Shown here one piece after another: positions 50,601-57,712 of a stretch of DNA of 64,000 bases. Position numbers and translations under genes: made by a program. Below the pieces are notes generated by a model. The model ran no database searches and was not told the DNA's origin. It saw only the letters and a list, made by a program, of their open reading frames with translations. Source of the DNA: CAYNRE01 sp964399535 (GTDB lineage Bacteria > Planctomycetota > Planctomycetia > Pirellulales > CAYNRE01); assembly GCA_964399535.1 (NCBI GenBank), contig CAYNRE010000037.1:1-64000 (forward strand), in the 5' to 3' direction. Positions within the stretch are counted from its first letter, which is position 1, and the number at the start of each line of letters is the position of its first letter.

Positions 50601-51021
50601 GCTGCAGGAACGCACCGTCGCGGTCGCCGGTGCCCTGGCCGCTCCAGGCCACGACGAAGCTGCCATCGTCGCTCGCGCCTACGCTGGATAGCGTCTGAGT
50701 GCCCAACGTCGTGGTGTTCACCTGCACCGGCGCGCCGAGCGCCGTGCCCGCGGCGTCAAACCGCTGGGTAAAAATGCCCGTGGCGTCGTTGGCGCCGCGT
50801 CCGCCATAGGTAATGACGAAATCGCCGCCGGTGTTGGTCACCACCGCGTCAGTCGACGGAGAGGTCGTTTGCGAGCCCGCGATGTAATCGTTCACGCGGA
50901 ATTCGTTGCCTTCCATCGTGGCGGTCAGCAACAAGCGCCGTTCCAGGTTCTCCAGCCGGCTCCAGTGAGACAGGCGACGGGTGGCCGAACGACGGGTCTT
51001 TCGCAGAGTAGGACGACTCAT
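41608..51021 (-). CDS. giant LEPR-XLL cadherin/VCBS-like repeat surface protein
   Basis: A 3137-residue protein. Near the N-terminus, LENLERRLLLTA matches the LEPR-XLL motif that opens giant planctomycete surface proteins. Next come about seven repeats of 50-55 residues (pattern VAWSGxGxGDxDGVFxxRFxAxG ... VNxTT), consistent with a beta-propeller. The bulk is about 19 cadherin/VCBS-like modules starting NDAPSF, with a conserved NQTVxEDAGxQTVxxFA and an end such as VTVRxxDNGGTxxGGVDxS; some are VCBS type (NVLAND). Three Ig-like modules (PDGP/ASDPD) flank them. The C-terminus is acidic (GGEGDEETAWWELG) and has no PEP-CTERM tag or beta-barrel. Likely a very large adhesin or cell-surface scaffold; the export route is unclear. 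Confidence 0.85.
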   Translation of the reverse strand: MSRPTLRKTRRSATRRLSHWSRLENLERRLLLTATMEGNEFRVNDYIAGSQTTSPSTDAVVTNTGGDFVITYGGRGANDATGIFTQRFDAAGTALGAPVQVNTTTLGTQTLSSVGASDDGSFVVAWSGQGTGDRDGAFLQRFNAAGQAVGAESLINVTTAGKQTDPAVAMKHDGSFVAVWSGNGTGDSDGVFLRRFSANGTPLSGEIRVNVTTTRSQDRPAVAMDDAGNFVVVWTSSLEDGAGLGVFARRYDANGNPLGTPFQVNSSSAGDQLQPQVAMAADGQFWVVWESSDRDGDGFGVMARRYSATGTPQGSEFLVNSTTTGEQRYAKVSIADNGRVAVSWSSLTPAGGGWDVMAQYFDADGVRDGGEFRVNTTAAGGQRFSSIALGNDGDALAAWSGNGPGDTSGVFAQRLAATAGFNNLPPNLDPIGNRVVGSGQLLTFTATASDPDGPASGLRFQLDPDDPSIPAGAAIDPITGVFTWTPTAAQLGTHTFTVLVVDSGHPSQADSEQFTVTVGQVNAAPSFTAGGNETVNEDAGAQAKSWATNVLVGPPSEFLSQSPSFLVTTDRPELFAVAPAINPAGVLSYTPAANANGVASVTVVLMDNGGTANGGVDQSAPVTFTITINPVNDAPTFTPGPNQSIAEDSPLQALSWATNVLAGPTNEFSQTLLFEVSATNTSLFAQDGQPTIGPDGVLRYIPAANANGVSTVTVRLRDSGGTTNGGVDQSDPVTFTITITPVNDAPQAVADSFSRDEDSTQTTLDVLANDIKGADALPNDTLTVVALGTPSQGGSVALGPNGANVLYTPAANFFGTETFTYTLRDSAGTEATATVTMTINPINDAPSFALPQSPNQTVLEDAGAQSVANFASNLSAGPNESSQTLTFLVTTAQPNLFAENGQPTISANGTLTYTPAANASGVATIDVRLEDNGSNTAPNSNLSAIQSFTITITPVNDAPSFTLPASPNQTVADGAGLQTVTNFATNLSVGPGEAALNPAQTLSFLVSVPAEQQALFTQLPQISSTGTLTYTMAPTATTGTATVNVRLQDSGGTANGGVDTSAVQSFTITVVNVNSPPSFSLPGSPNQAINEDAGPQTVADFVTGISPGPSDENGQTVTLSISVPEAQQALFSALPTLTGSGTTRTLNYTPAANANGVVTVSVQAMDNGGTMMGGQDTSAVQMFTISIGAVNDAPSFTLMANPNQSVAEDSGPQTLVNFIASSSVGPADEAAQTISYLVSVDNASLFSAAPTISPEGTLTYTPAANQSGQATVTVRAMDNGGTANSGVDQSAEQTFTITVTATNDSPVATADSFGVDEDSSEMALNVLANDNPGPDADQSETIMVVGVGTPSQGGSVQIGPNGADVRYTPAPNFFGTETFTYTIRDSGGLEAMATVTVTVDPINDAPSFALPQSPNQTVLEDAGAQSVPNFAADISAGPNESGQTLAFIVTTAQPNLFTQDGQPAISAAGTLSYTLAANANGVATIDVRLEDNGSNTAPNSNLSATQSFTITITPVNDAPSFNLAQTELTRAEDAGLVTVPNFAQDIVLGPADEAGQTASFTVNIINVIGNVSSGAFFTTAPAISPDGTLSFQTAPNAFGLVQIQVLMNDSGGTDNGGVASAAPRSFGLIISDTNDTPVAVDDTASLNEDAGQTVLNVLANDTTGPDDPAEKEAYLITGVSAVSSGGDVQISVDQKTLLYTPAADFFGQETFTYTIRDAGGLESQATVTVTVDPVNDVPSFSLLANPDQSLLEDAGLQTVENFATGLSAGPANEAGQTVGLIVSVPEADQALFAVLPQLTGSGSERTLTYTPAPNAQGTVTVTVRAMDNGGTAGGGVDTSADQTFTITIAAVNDPPSFLAPDVTVPEGSGSVSVPNWVQQVSPGPADEAGQSVVLQITGTDNPGLFAVAPSVAPDGTLSFTVADSAVGSATVSIVAMDNGGTAGGGVDTSGVQTFTITVRQVNDAPSFSLPANPNQSILEDAGPQQLVDFATNVIPGPVDESAQTVTLLVSVDHPELFSVQPTFSGSGANRTLNYTPAPQAFGVATITVRAKDDGGTALSGDVDESAPQVFTITIGSVNDAPSFTIPVGIVDRLEDAGAVTIPNFAQAISLGPANEADQTGSFSFSTFNYNGNVPEAQFFTTAPTISADGTLSFQVAPNVFGLLQLLVRLTDNGGTANGGIDQSGTVAMSISVMSVNDAPSFDLIATPNQSIPDDGVARTVDGFALNMTAGPLEVQNLNFLVSTSNDAAFSQLPAINAATGQLTYQVSPDFHAGVITVNVRLHDDGGTIVGGVDTSPAQTFTITVGNVNTAPSFTLVENPDQTVQEDSGAQTVAGFASNISAGPVDESGQALAFLVTGNTNASLFASGPAISADGTLTYTPAANLSGSATITVVLMDDGGTEFGGQDTSGSRTFTITVGAVNDAPSFALPANPNQVVDEDAAQQSLGFATNLSAGPADESGQQLTFLVSVDLPGLFAVAPSIDGSGVLTYQSAANQFGVATVTVRLMDDGGMAQGGVDQSPEQTFTITINPVNDPPSFSLPVNPNQTVSDNAGAQTVAGFASDITAGPNEASQGLSFEVTAGTPGLFSTQPQIDPATGALTYTPQAGMSGTSVITVVLRDDGGTPGNAADDLATAQQTFSITVNHLETEPTINVIDGDDMVSANELTAINFNITASDPDSLPLTFTLDANPHGASLTQLNDTTANFVWTPLESQGPNSYTFTVRVAATDGGMASRTFSVNVAEVNLAPVLGNIEPKQGVVGTLLTFTATANDNDSPANTLTYTLESASDPSVNAAIDPASGVFQWTPSQAGSFTVVVRVTDNGNPALSDTQVVQLSVAPAGNAPILTADLAVDTGTDGDRVSSETDIVGQIATSGTVTAFTASYGDAPGGSDPVDLLSLGVLGSGNNFTIDFATLQTIRLFQFGSGTVSDGSYTLNLSATNNSGQTGTLAFNFTRDTTNPITPNFKVSVDQDPDQNDTVNVEFVTLVGQTEPNATVVLDRGSVSVLANASGQFQFNNVQLFSGANSLGVVATDVAGNITAFSRTITYVPGGAGLAFALTYNPPSGSPSSSGGASNNTEPVPAASIDATLDELGPSSPIELDLPELAGPVSDPDLNWDGAVDAVFGGEGDEETAWWELG

Positions 51022-52008
51022 GCTGATCGAATTCCTTGGTACAGGCGGCAAAACGAAAGTCGGAATCGTTGGTTCCGGAGCCAGCGGGCCGAGGGCCATC
51101 GGTTGCCACGGCACTCGGCTTCGGCCGTGGGGTTCATCGCCCGCTTGGCCCCCGCGGTCGCGCGCCAACCAACTTGGCGCTTACGATCCTCGGTAAGGGC
51201 CGCGAACTCGCCCGGAAATGAACAACCAGCACCCGCACTTGGGTGCGCGGCCGACAGGCGCAGAGACTTCGAGAAATTCCCTCGGGAACCAATCGCGCGA
51301 CGCGCTGCGCGATTCGTTCCGTCCTGGCACACCAAGGCAGCCGGGGACCGTCCTGGGCCGGCGACGACGAGAGCCTGGTGGTTGGGCAATTGCCTCGAAC
51401 TCAGCTCCGGGTTCGCCGGCGAGCCGGCGTGCGCTTCGCGGTCAGCATCCGGGTTCCGGGTCCGGCTGCCAGCGGTGCGTTGCGCGGGGCTGGGTTGCTT
51501 CTCTGCTCCTGGGGCGGTTTCAACTCCTCGGACGGTCCGCTCGGATGCGATGAAAACCCACTCGGCCCGACCCCCGGACCCGGTGATCCGGGCGAGTTCA
51601 GGCCATGGGATTTAGGGTAACCGGGTAGTTTTTTACAGGCAAGGAAATATTTCCAGAGGTTGGTCTTACGACGATTTTGCGGGTGGTAACCCGCCCCCGG
51701 TTGGACCACCGCCGTGACAGCCCTAGTGGGGTCCAATCTGCGACGGCTTTTCCGTTGGGGGGAGAGCGCGTTGGACCCTAATGGCGGCTGGACTTCCGAC
51801 GATTGGTCGCGGTCCGAAACCACCCTCGGAAGAGGTCGCGCTCGAGGGCCCGGCAGAGGCACCCAGCCGTGCCCCACGAGGCCCGCGGGCGGGCTGCCGG
51901 CGGCTTCCCGCGGCTGGCTCCAGGCGGGGCTTCGGCAGGCCCCCGGCGGCGCGGTCCGAGCGGCCGGGGAGCAGGCCGGATGCGGCCTGATAAGCGCTCT
52001 CCCGGCGC
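51022..52008. other. long leader/intergenic region upstream of the giant gene
   Basis: Almost 1 kb. Open frames on both strands are Arg/Pro/Gly-rich and not credible as genes. The only AT-rich patch (51610-51660) carries a promoter-like sequence and a palindrome, described separately. If that is the promoter, the giant gene has a 5' leader near 590 bases. Confidence 0.45.
51614..51642 (-). promoter_or_regulatory. candidate promoter of the giant surface-protein gene
   Basis: On the minus strand TTGCCT (51642-51637) and TACCCT (51619-51614) are spaced by 17 bases, a weak sigma70-like pair. The perfect palindrome GGAAATATTTCC (51643-51654) touches the -35 box and could be an operator. The match is modest (4/6 and 3/6), so this is a suggestion only. 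Confidence 0.25.
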
Positions 52009-52050
52009 AAAGAAAAAGGGGCCCGTTCCCAGCTCGGTGGAACGGGCCCC
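52009..52050 (-). terminator. rho-independent terminator of the outer-membrane protein gene
   Basis: A perfect 12-bp stem (52018-52029 with 52039-52050) with a 9-base loop is followed on the minus strand by TTTTTCTTTG (plus strand AAAGAAAAA at 52009-52017). It lies 48 bases after the stop of the gene at 52098-53540 and fits a strong intrinsic terminator. Confidence 0.85.
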
Positions 52051-52097
52051 TGATGAGTTTGAGGCTAGCGGGCGGAGGCACCGCCGCGGCGAGCGCC

Positions 52098-53540
52098 CTA
52101 GTAGGTCATCCCGATCGAGACACTTCCTCCGAACAGGGCCAGATCGCCCTCCTCGCTCGTGGCGCTTCCGGCGCCCTGGTAGAGCTGGGCTTCGAGCGCC
52201 CCGCGGCAGAAGATGCGGCCGGCCCCCAGGCTGTAGTTGGTCAGGTACTCGCCGCCGATTTGCAGCTCCATGATCGGCAGCAGGTCGCTTCGCTTCGACT
52301 TGCTAAGCGTCAGGTTCGTAACCGTGTTCTGCAGGCCTTCGGAGATCGTCGCTTGCGACGAGCCGTGGCCGAACAGCAGGGCCACCCGGGCGGAGCTGAA
52401 CAGCGAGAGGTTTGAAGTTACCCGCCGCCGGGCTTCCACGCCCATCTGCGGACCAAAACCCTCGAAACGGTGGCCATACTGGGCGGTCGACTCCAGCAGC
52501 CCGTTGGCGCTGCGGATATCGGCGTTGTAGGTGTGCTTGACCAGCCCGTAGCGGAAGCCGCCCGAGGCCAGGATCGACCAGGCGCCGAAGCAGGCCCGCT
52601 TCGTACCTTCCAGGTCCACGGCTTTAACGATCAGACCGCTGGAAGCGAAGAAGTCGTCGCCGGCCGCCGTGGTGCTAGGAGCCCGAAAACCCTGCACGTT
52701 AAGTGGCGATTCGATCGAGGTATCGAAGGTGGCCGTGCCCGAGGTGTTTTGCGAATTCTGATCGAAGGCGAAGAAACGAGCCCGGGTTCCCAACCCCGAG
52801 GCCGCCTCGTAGCCCAACCAGACCCGGCTGGAAAGCTTCGGGTTGTAAACAAACTGGGCATCGGTCTGGTTGACCAGTTGTCCGTTGGACTGCACGCTGT
52901 AGAAACCCGGGTTGTCCGAGAAGTTGGCCTGCAGGAACACGAAGTCGAAGCCGGCCAGGAAGGCCCCGCAACCGCGGCCGCAGCCGAAATCGCAGCAGCT
53001 CCCGCACGAGCCGCCACAGGCGTCGCCGCAGCCGCTCGAGCAATCATCGCCGTAATAGCCGCCGTCTTCGTAGATAATTTCCCCGCCAGACTCTTCGTAG
53101 GTCTCGGTGGGAATCGGCTTCAGCTTCGGTTTCGAGGCAGGCGCGTCGGCCGCCGGCGTTGGTTCGTCGGTGGGCATCAATTCTTCATCCGGCGGTGGCA
53201 CGGGCTGGTAACGCGTCGTTCGCACACGGCGGCTGGTCGCGCTGGCCAATTGAGCCTCGGGCGCGGAGCGCGTCTTGGCCTTGACCGTTGACGAGCCGCT
53301 GCCCGCGGCGCGGCGGGCGGCCGAGCCCGCGTCCGTCGTGGCCGAAGTCGGCACGACCGGGCGCCGGGCAGTGGCCTTGGTCTTGTCGGTCCCCCTCGTG
53401 GTCGTGCGGCGGACACCGCTCGTCGAGGCCGAAGGCGCGCTGGCCGCGGGCCGCGTGGTTCGTTCGGCGGCCTCGGTCTGGCCCACGGGCAGCAGGGCCA
53501 ACGCCCCCAGCGCGGCCCACCGCGAGAATTTCCCCGTCAT
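52098..53540 (-). CDS. Cys-rich outer-membrane barrel protein (Lpg1974/BBP7-like)
   Basis: A 480-residue exported protein. Signal peptide 1-24. Residues 25 to about 135 are Ser/Thr/Arg/Ala-rich and probably disordered. A Cys-rich patch follows (near 157-185: DDCSSGCGDACGGSCGSCC then FGCGRGCG). The remainder (about 190-480) is a series of amphipathic strands with alternating aromatics, ending in GGSVSIGMTY, the pattern of an outer-membrane beta-barrel with a terminal aromatic residue. Planctomycetes carry many such Lpg1974-like pore proteins. GGGGGGA lies about eight bases before ATG 53540. A strong terminator follows. The Cys patch might form disulfide links that tie barrels together, but that is inference. 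Confidence 0.75.
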   Translation of the reverse strand: MTGKFSRWAALGALALLPVGQTEAAERTTRPAASAPSASTSGVRRTTTRGTDKTKATARRPVVPTSATTDAGSAARRAAGSGSSTVKAKTRSAPEAQLASATSRRVRTTRYQPVPPPDEELMPTDEPTPAADAPASKPKLKPIPTETYEESGGEIIYEDGGYYGDDCSSGCGDACGGSCGSCCDFGCGRGCGAFLAGFDFVFLQANFSDNPGFYSVQSNGQLVNQTDAQFVYNPKLSSRVWLGYEAASGLGTRARFFAFDQNSQNTSGTATFDTSIESPLNVQGFRAPSTTAAGDDFFASSGLIVKAVDLEGTKRACFGAWSILASGGFRYGLVKHTYNADIRSANGLLESTAQYGHRFEGFGPQMGVEARRRVTSNLSLFSSARVALLFGHGSSQATISEGLQNTVTNLTLSKSKRSDLLPIMELQIGGEYLTNYSLGAGRIFCRGALEAQLYQGAGSATSEEGDLALFGGSVSIGMTY

Positions 53541-53963
53541 TGCTCGATTCCCCCCGGAATAGTTCTGTCGATCCAACCGGCCCCACCAACCACGGCGAGC
53601 GAAGTGAAGTGGTAGCCGCCGGACTGCGGTGACTGGTTCCAACTGGCCTGCGGTGCCGATCGCGCCCCGCATTGGGCGGCCAGGCGGATGGTCGCCCAGG
53701 GCCGAGCGGCGTCGGGCAAGACCTTCCCCGGTTTGGACTATCGGCAAACTGGCGAAGGAATTCCAAATATTCCGGTTCTGTCGGTCGTACCGGTTTTGCC
53801 GGCCCTGGCTCGAGATTCGTAAGCCACTACCTAGTAATCGTTTGCGGTGAAATTGCCGCGCCGCTCTGGGGGGGCCGAGAGGAGAATCGCGGACCGTCGG
53901 CGACCCGAAAATCGTTCGGCGCGCCCGCTTGCCGAGCGGGCGGGCTGGGATTTGCCGCGCCAG
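53541..53963. other. intergenic region upstream of the barrel protein gene
   Basis: 423 bases between the AAA+ gene stop and the barrel gene start, both leftward. It contains two direct CCGGTT copies (53772-53777 and 53790-53795, 18 bases between starts) in an AT-richer patch with ATATT, the most promoter-like part. No gene is seen. Confidence 0.35.
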
Positions 53964-55655
53964 TCAGGCCAGTTCGCCCCATTCGGCTCGAAACAAGTGC
54001 CCGCAGGCGGGGCACTTCACTCGGCGGGAAAGAAACTTGCCCGGCATGGGGCGCCGCGCCTGACACTGTGGACACTCGACGAGCAATGCCCGGTCCGCGT
54101 CGCATCGCGACTCGGCGTCGATCGGGCACTCGGGGCCGACCACGTCTTCTTCGGCCAGTGCGGTGAGCGCCTCTTCCGTGAGGGGCGCGATGGAAACCAA
54201 CCGGTTCGCCTGGCGGCGAATGGCGGCTTCGAACAGATTGCGGACGACTCGGCCGTTGCCGAAGTGTTCGTCGCGGGCACGCACCATGGTGTCGAGCGCG
54301 GCTAACAGCCTCAGCCGGGCCGCCGCCGAAACGCGGTATTTATCGGCCTTGGCGAAACGCAGAAAGATTTCCAGCATCTGCCCCGGTGTGTAATCGCGAA
54401 AGGTGAACTCGCGCTGGAATCGCGACTTCAGCCCAGGGTTGGCCGCCAACAGCCGGTCCATCGGTTCGCTGTACCCGGCCAGGATGACCACCAGCCGGCG
54501 TCGGTCGTCCTCCATCCGCTTGAGCAGCGATTGCACGGCTTCCTGACCATAGGGGTCGTCGCCCGATTCGGCGATCAGGCTGTAGGCCTCGTCGATGAAC
54601 AAAATGCCATCCAGGGCTTCGTCGATTTTGCGCTGGGTCTTCGGCCCGGTCTGACCGGCGTATTCGGCAACCAGGCCACTTCGGTCGGTCTCGATCAGGT
54701 GGCCGCGGCTGACGATGCCCAGCGCTCCCAGAATGCTCCCCAGAATCCGCGCTACCGTGGTCTTGCCCGTGCCAGGGTTGCCGCGAAACACCATGTGCAG
54801 GCCAATGGCCGTTAGCGGCAGTCCCTGTTGAGCCCGGAACGCCTGGATCCGCAGAAAATTCGTCAGCTCGCGCACTTCGCGCTTGATTTCGGTCAGACCG
54901 ACCAGACCATCGAGCCGGGCGAGCGCCTCGTGCAATTGGTCCTCCGGCGTGGGGGGCGGTGAAGGCGCGCTGGCCGGCGGGCTCGTTTCGGCGGAGCGGG
55001 CGCGCTTCGATGCCTCGGCCCGGGCAATGGGGGGCGGCGGCAAGGGGGGCGGTGCGGGGGGGCGGCCGTCGGCCGTCGAGCGGGTGCCCGGCGAACTTCC
55101 AGAGGGGGTATCGCCGTCGAGGGCCAGCGGCCGTTCCAAGTGGCGTTCGAGCGAATCTTGCAAATATCTCAGCTGCTGCATCTCTTGGGGGTCGACGTGG
55201 CCGTCGACCTTGACGATCAGGTTGGCCAGCCGCAATACGAGCGATTCCAGGTCGGCCGCGCGGCGGACCAGGGGGGCCAATCGGGCAAACGGCCTCAGCA
55301 GCGGTTCCAGCGTGACCGTATCGACCTTTTCGGCCAGCTCTTCCCAGGCCCGCCGCAGCGGCTCGCCCGAAAGCCGCCGTTGCCAGACGTGTTCCACTAC
55401 CTCGGCGGCCAGTTGCTGCTCCGCCGGAGTCCACTGCCAGTCGGCCCGCATCAGATCGACGCTGACCTTGACGACTAGCAATAACCGGTACTGGGCCAGC
55501 GTGACGGCGAAGGCCTCGGGGCCCTCTTCCAGCAGATGTGGAATCTCGGCCGCGCAGGCCGCCGCGCATTCGCCGTAAAGCTGGCCGATGCCGGCCAGCG
55601 TCTGCCGGGTTTGCCGCAAGATCGCGGTTTGGGGAGAGTCGCTCGGTCGGGCCAT
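53964..55655 (-). CDS. CbbX/EccA-like AAA+ ATPase with C-terminal zinc ribbon
   Basis: A 563-residue protein. Residues 1-180 are helical and could be a TPR-like or TerB-like module. A Pro/Ser-rich linker follows (about 185-240). The AAA+ domain is of the CbbX/SpoVK/EccA family: FRGNPGTGKTT near 290-299, Walker B ILFIDEAY near 351-358, the region GYSEPMDRLL, and RFQREFTFRDYTP with arginine-finger candidates. A C-terminal zinc ribbon (CPQC ... CPAC, about 525-556) is an unusual addition. EccA is the cytosolic ATPase of ESX type VII secretion, with a helical N-terminus plus this same AAA+ type. A WXG100-like gene and an EccC-like ATPase lie 4-6 kb away, which makes that role worth considering. 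Confidence 0.75.
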   Translation of the reverse strand: MARPSDSPQTAILRQTRQTLAGIGQLYGECAAACAAEIPHLLEEGPEAFAVTLAQYRLLLVVKVSVDLMRADWQWTPAEQQLAAEVVEHVWQRRLSGEPLRRAWEELAEKVDTVTLEPLLRPFARLAPLVRRAADLESLVLRLANLIVKVDGHVDPQEMQQLRYLQDSLERHLERPLALDGDTPSGSSPGTRSTADGRPPAPPPLPPPPIARAEASKRARSAETSPPASAPSPPPTPEDQLHEALARLDGLVGLTEIKREVRELTNFLRIQAFRAQQGLPLTAIGLHMVFRGNPGTGKTTVARILGSILGALGIVSRGHLIETDRSGLVAEYAGQTGPKTQRKIDEALDGILFIDEAYSLIAESGDDPYGQEAVQSLLKRMEDDRRRLVVILAGYSEPMDRLLAANPGLKSRFQREFTFRDYTPGQMLEIFLRFAKADKYRVSAAARLRLLAALDTMVRARDEHFGNGRVVRNLFEAAIRRQANRLVSIAPLTEEALTALAEEDVVGPECPIDAESRCDADRALLVECPQCQARRPMPGKFLSRRVKCPACGHLFRAEWGELA

Positions 55656-55882
55656 TGCGCGGTCTGCGTTTCCAGCGGCGGTGGGGTCTCCCGACGGGAC
55701 GCCCAGATCGCCGCCGATCTGCCCCGGCCGGTCACTTGCCAGTAGAACGCCCAGAGCGGTGCTCGAAAAGTCTTCCCCCCAGGTTTGGAAAAAGCGCCAG
55801 CGGGCGAGTACATTGTTGCGGGGCGGGAACTCAAACGTTTTCAGAAGATCTAGGCAATTTCGCCGCTGGGGAGTGAATTACG

Positions 55883-56821
55883 ATGGGCAATGCCATGGCG
55901 CGCGGGGCTTGGGCCGGGCTGGTGGTCGTGGCGTGGGCGGCCGCATCGGCGCGGGCCGAAGCTCCCACCCCGATCGAGTTTCAGGAAAACGTCAACTACG
56001 GCACCGGTGCGGGCGAAAAGCTTACCTTGCACCTGGCCCGGCCGACTCATTCCTCGGAGCCGGCTCCCGGGCTGGTTTGGATTCACGGCGGCGGCTGGAT
56101 GGGGGGCGACAAGAACTTTTTCAAGTCGATGGTCCGTAAGTCGGCCGAAGCGGGCTACGTATCGGTGACCGTGGGCTACCGGTTCGCCCCTAAGCACACC
56201 TTTCCCGCGCAGGTGGAAGATGTGAAGTGCGCGGTGCGCTGGATGCGAGCCCATGCCGGCGAGCTGGGGCTCGACCCCGAGCGGATCGGGGCCGTGGGAA
56301 TGTCGGCCGGCGCGCACTTGGCCATGATGCTGGGCACGATGGATTCGAGCGACGGCCTAGAGGGCGACGGTGGCTGGACCGATCAGTCGAGCAAGGTTCA
56401 GGCCGTGGTCAGCTACTTCGGCCCGGTGAACTTGGGCATTCTCGACATCAATGCCTCGCCCGCCCGCAAGTACCTGAAGGAAGACGCCATTCGGAGCATT
56501 CTCACGGCCTTTATCGGCGGCAAGCCCGAGGAGCACGTCGACCAGCTCAAGGCGGCCTCGCCGTTGACCTACGTCAACGCGGGCGACGCCCCGATGCTGC
56601 TGTTCCAGGGGACGGTCGATGACCTGGTGCCCTATGACCAGGCGTTTCAGATGGTTTCCGCCTTGACCGAGGTGGGGGTTCCCGGCCGGGCCGAGCTGAT
56701 CTTCGGCAAGGGGCACGGCTGGTTTGGCCCCGAGTTTGCCCGCACGCAAGACGCCACCATGGCGTTCTTCGACAGCGTGCTCAAGACCCCGGCCGCGGCC
56801 GCCGCAGCCGCGGGGAAGTAG
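55883..56821 (+). CDS. exported alpha/beta-hydrolase, HSL-type esterase
   Basis: A 312-residue protein with a signal peptide (ending ARA, about residue 25). The oxyanion motif HGGGW lies near 71-75. The nucleophile elbow GMSAGAH is near 138-144 (Ser140). The acid Asp lies in GTVDDLVPYD and the catalytic His in GKGHGWF. This is the hormone-sensitive-lipase/BD-FAE-like esterase layout, so it should cut carboxylic esters, perhaps acyl groups on sugars, outside the cytoplasm. A strong GGGGAGTGA precedes the ATG. The C-terminus is Ala-rich. It is divergent from the AAA+ ATPase gene across a 227-base region and stands alone in its direction until the next gene. Confidence 0.85.
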   Translation: MGNAMARGAWAGLVVVAWAAASARAEAPTPIEFQENVNYGTGAGEKLTLHLARPTHSSEPAPGLVWIHGGGWMGGDKNFFKSMVRKSAEAGYVSVTVGYRFAPKHTFPAQVEDVKCAVRWMRAHAGELGLDPERIGAVGMSAGAHLAMMLGTMDSSDGLEGDGGWTDQSSKVQAVVSYFGPVNLGILDINASPARKYLKEDAIRSILTAFIGGKPEEHVDQLKAASPLTYVNAGDAPMLLFQGTVDDLVPYDQAFQMVSALTEVGVPGRAELIFGKGHGWFGPEFARTQDATMAFFDSVLKTPAAAAAAAGK

Positions 56822-57070
56822 ACGGGGCAGCCCCTCGCGCGGCCGGTCAATCCGCCTAACCATCGCTAAGCGGCACCCTCGGTGCCCGTAGGTGCCTGCG
56901 CGCGGGAAGCCCCCTCGGAGCTAGCCCCCCGCCGATTGCGTCGCGCGCGCCCGCTGCTTAGGGTGGAAATTCGCGGTGCAGGTGGCCGCGCCGTCGGAAC
57001 GGCGCGCACCGGGCGCCGTGCACTTCACTCTCTTCACTTCAAGCGGACGACGACGGCGGAGAAGATGGCC

Positions 57071-57712
57071 ATGGCAACCCAAGCGGGATCGTTCCTCGTG
57101 GCAGCGCTGCTGCTGGGCAACCAGTGGTGGGGCGGCGGCGACAAGGTTATGAACATTTGGTACCAGCCGGGCGGGCAACCGACAGTAATCGACTCACAGG
57201 GGATCGTTCTGGGTGGTGGATCGCGCACCTGGTTTGGTCCGCCCCCGACTCAGATTTTCATCTCTCCCGCCGCGGGGGCCACGTACCTCGGCACCGAGTA
57301 CTCGTTCCACCACCAGCCGCGCCACGGCTACGGCGGTTGGGGGCCGTACCACGGTGGCTCTGGCTACCATTACGGCTGGGACCGGTACGATCAGCAGAAT
57401 CGTGTGGAATTGATCCACCACTGGGACCGGCTTCCCCCCGGTGTGATGACCCCCGGTAGCTACGGCGGAGTTTACGGCCAGGTCAGCGATTTTCCCACGC
57501 CCGAGCGAATGCAAGCCCGACGCGAGGCCTTGGAGAGCGAACTGAGCCGTACCCGGGCCGCGCTCGAGGCCCTGGAGCGCGAAGTGCAGGCGGCGGGCGC
57601 GGCGGTCCAGGAAACCACGCCAGAGGCCACGCCAGAAGCCACCCCAGAAGCCCTCGACGAGGCGGCGTCGCCCGAGGTTCCCGCGGTCCAGAGCGACGTG
57701 CCCAGCCCTTAA
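57071..57712 (+). CDS. exported protein of unknown function with coiled-coil end
   Basis: A 213-residue protein. A short hydrophobic N-terminus (GSFLVAALLLGN) may be a signal peptide. Next is a Gly/Tyr/His/Trp-rich middle (HGYGGWGPYHGGSGYHYGW) with no recognised family. A coiled coil follows (about 143-180, EALESELSRTRAALEALE), then an acidic, Pro-rich tail with three PEAT copies. The ATG at 57071 is chosen because GGAG is nine bases away; ATG 57065 would be too close. The function is not known. The aromatic middle resembles sticky surface or matrix proteins. Confidence 0.5.
   Translation: MATQAGSFLVAALLLGNQWWGGGDKVMNIWYQPGGQPTVIDSQGIVLGGGSRTWFGPPPTQIFISPAAGATYLGTEYSFHHQPRHGYGGWGPYHGGSGYHYGWDRYDQQNRVELIHHWDRLPPGVMTPGSYGGVYGQVSDFPTPERMQARREALESELSRTRAALEALEREVQAAGAAVQETTPEATPEATPEALDEAASPEVPAVQSDVPSP

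Noticed and set aside
51200..52081. Several 100-230-codon frames between the giant gene and the barrel gene
   Set aside because: They overlap one another on both strands, are Arg/Pro/Gly-rich, have no ribosome sites, and one runs through the terminator hairpin.
57617..57655. A short tandem repeat (PEAT codons) as a regulatory repeat
   Set aside because: Three imperfect 12-base copies in a disordered acidic tail are ordinary low-complexity coding sequence.
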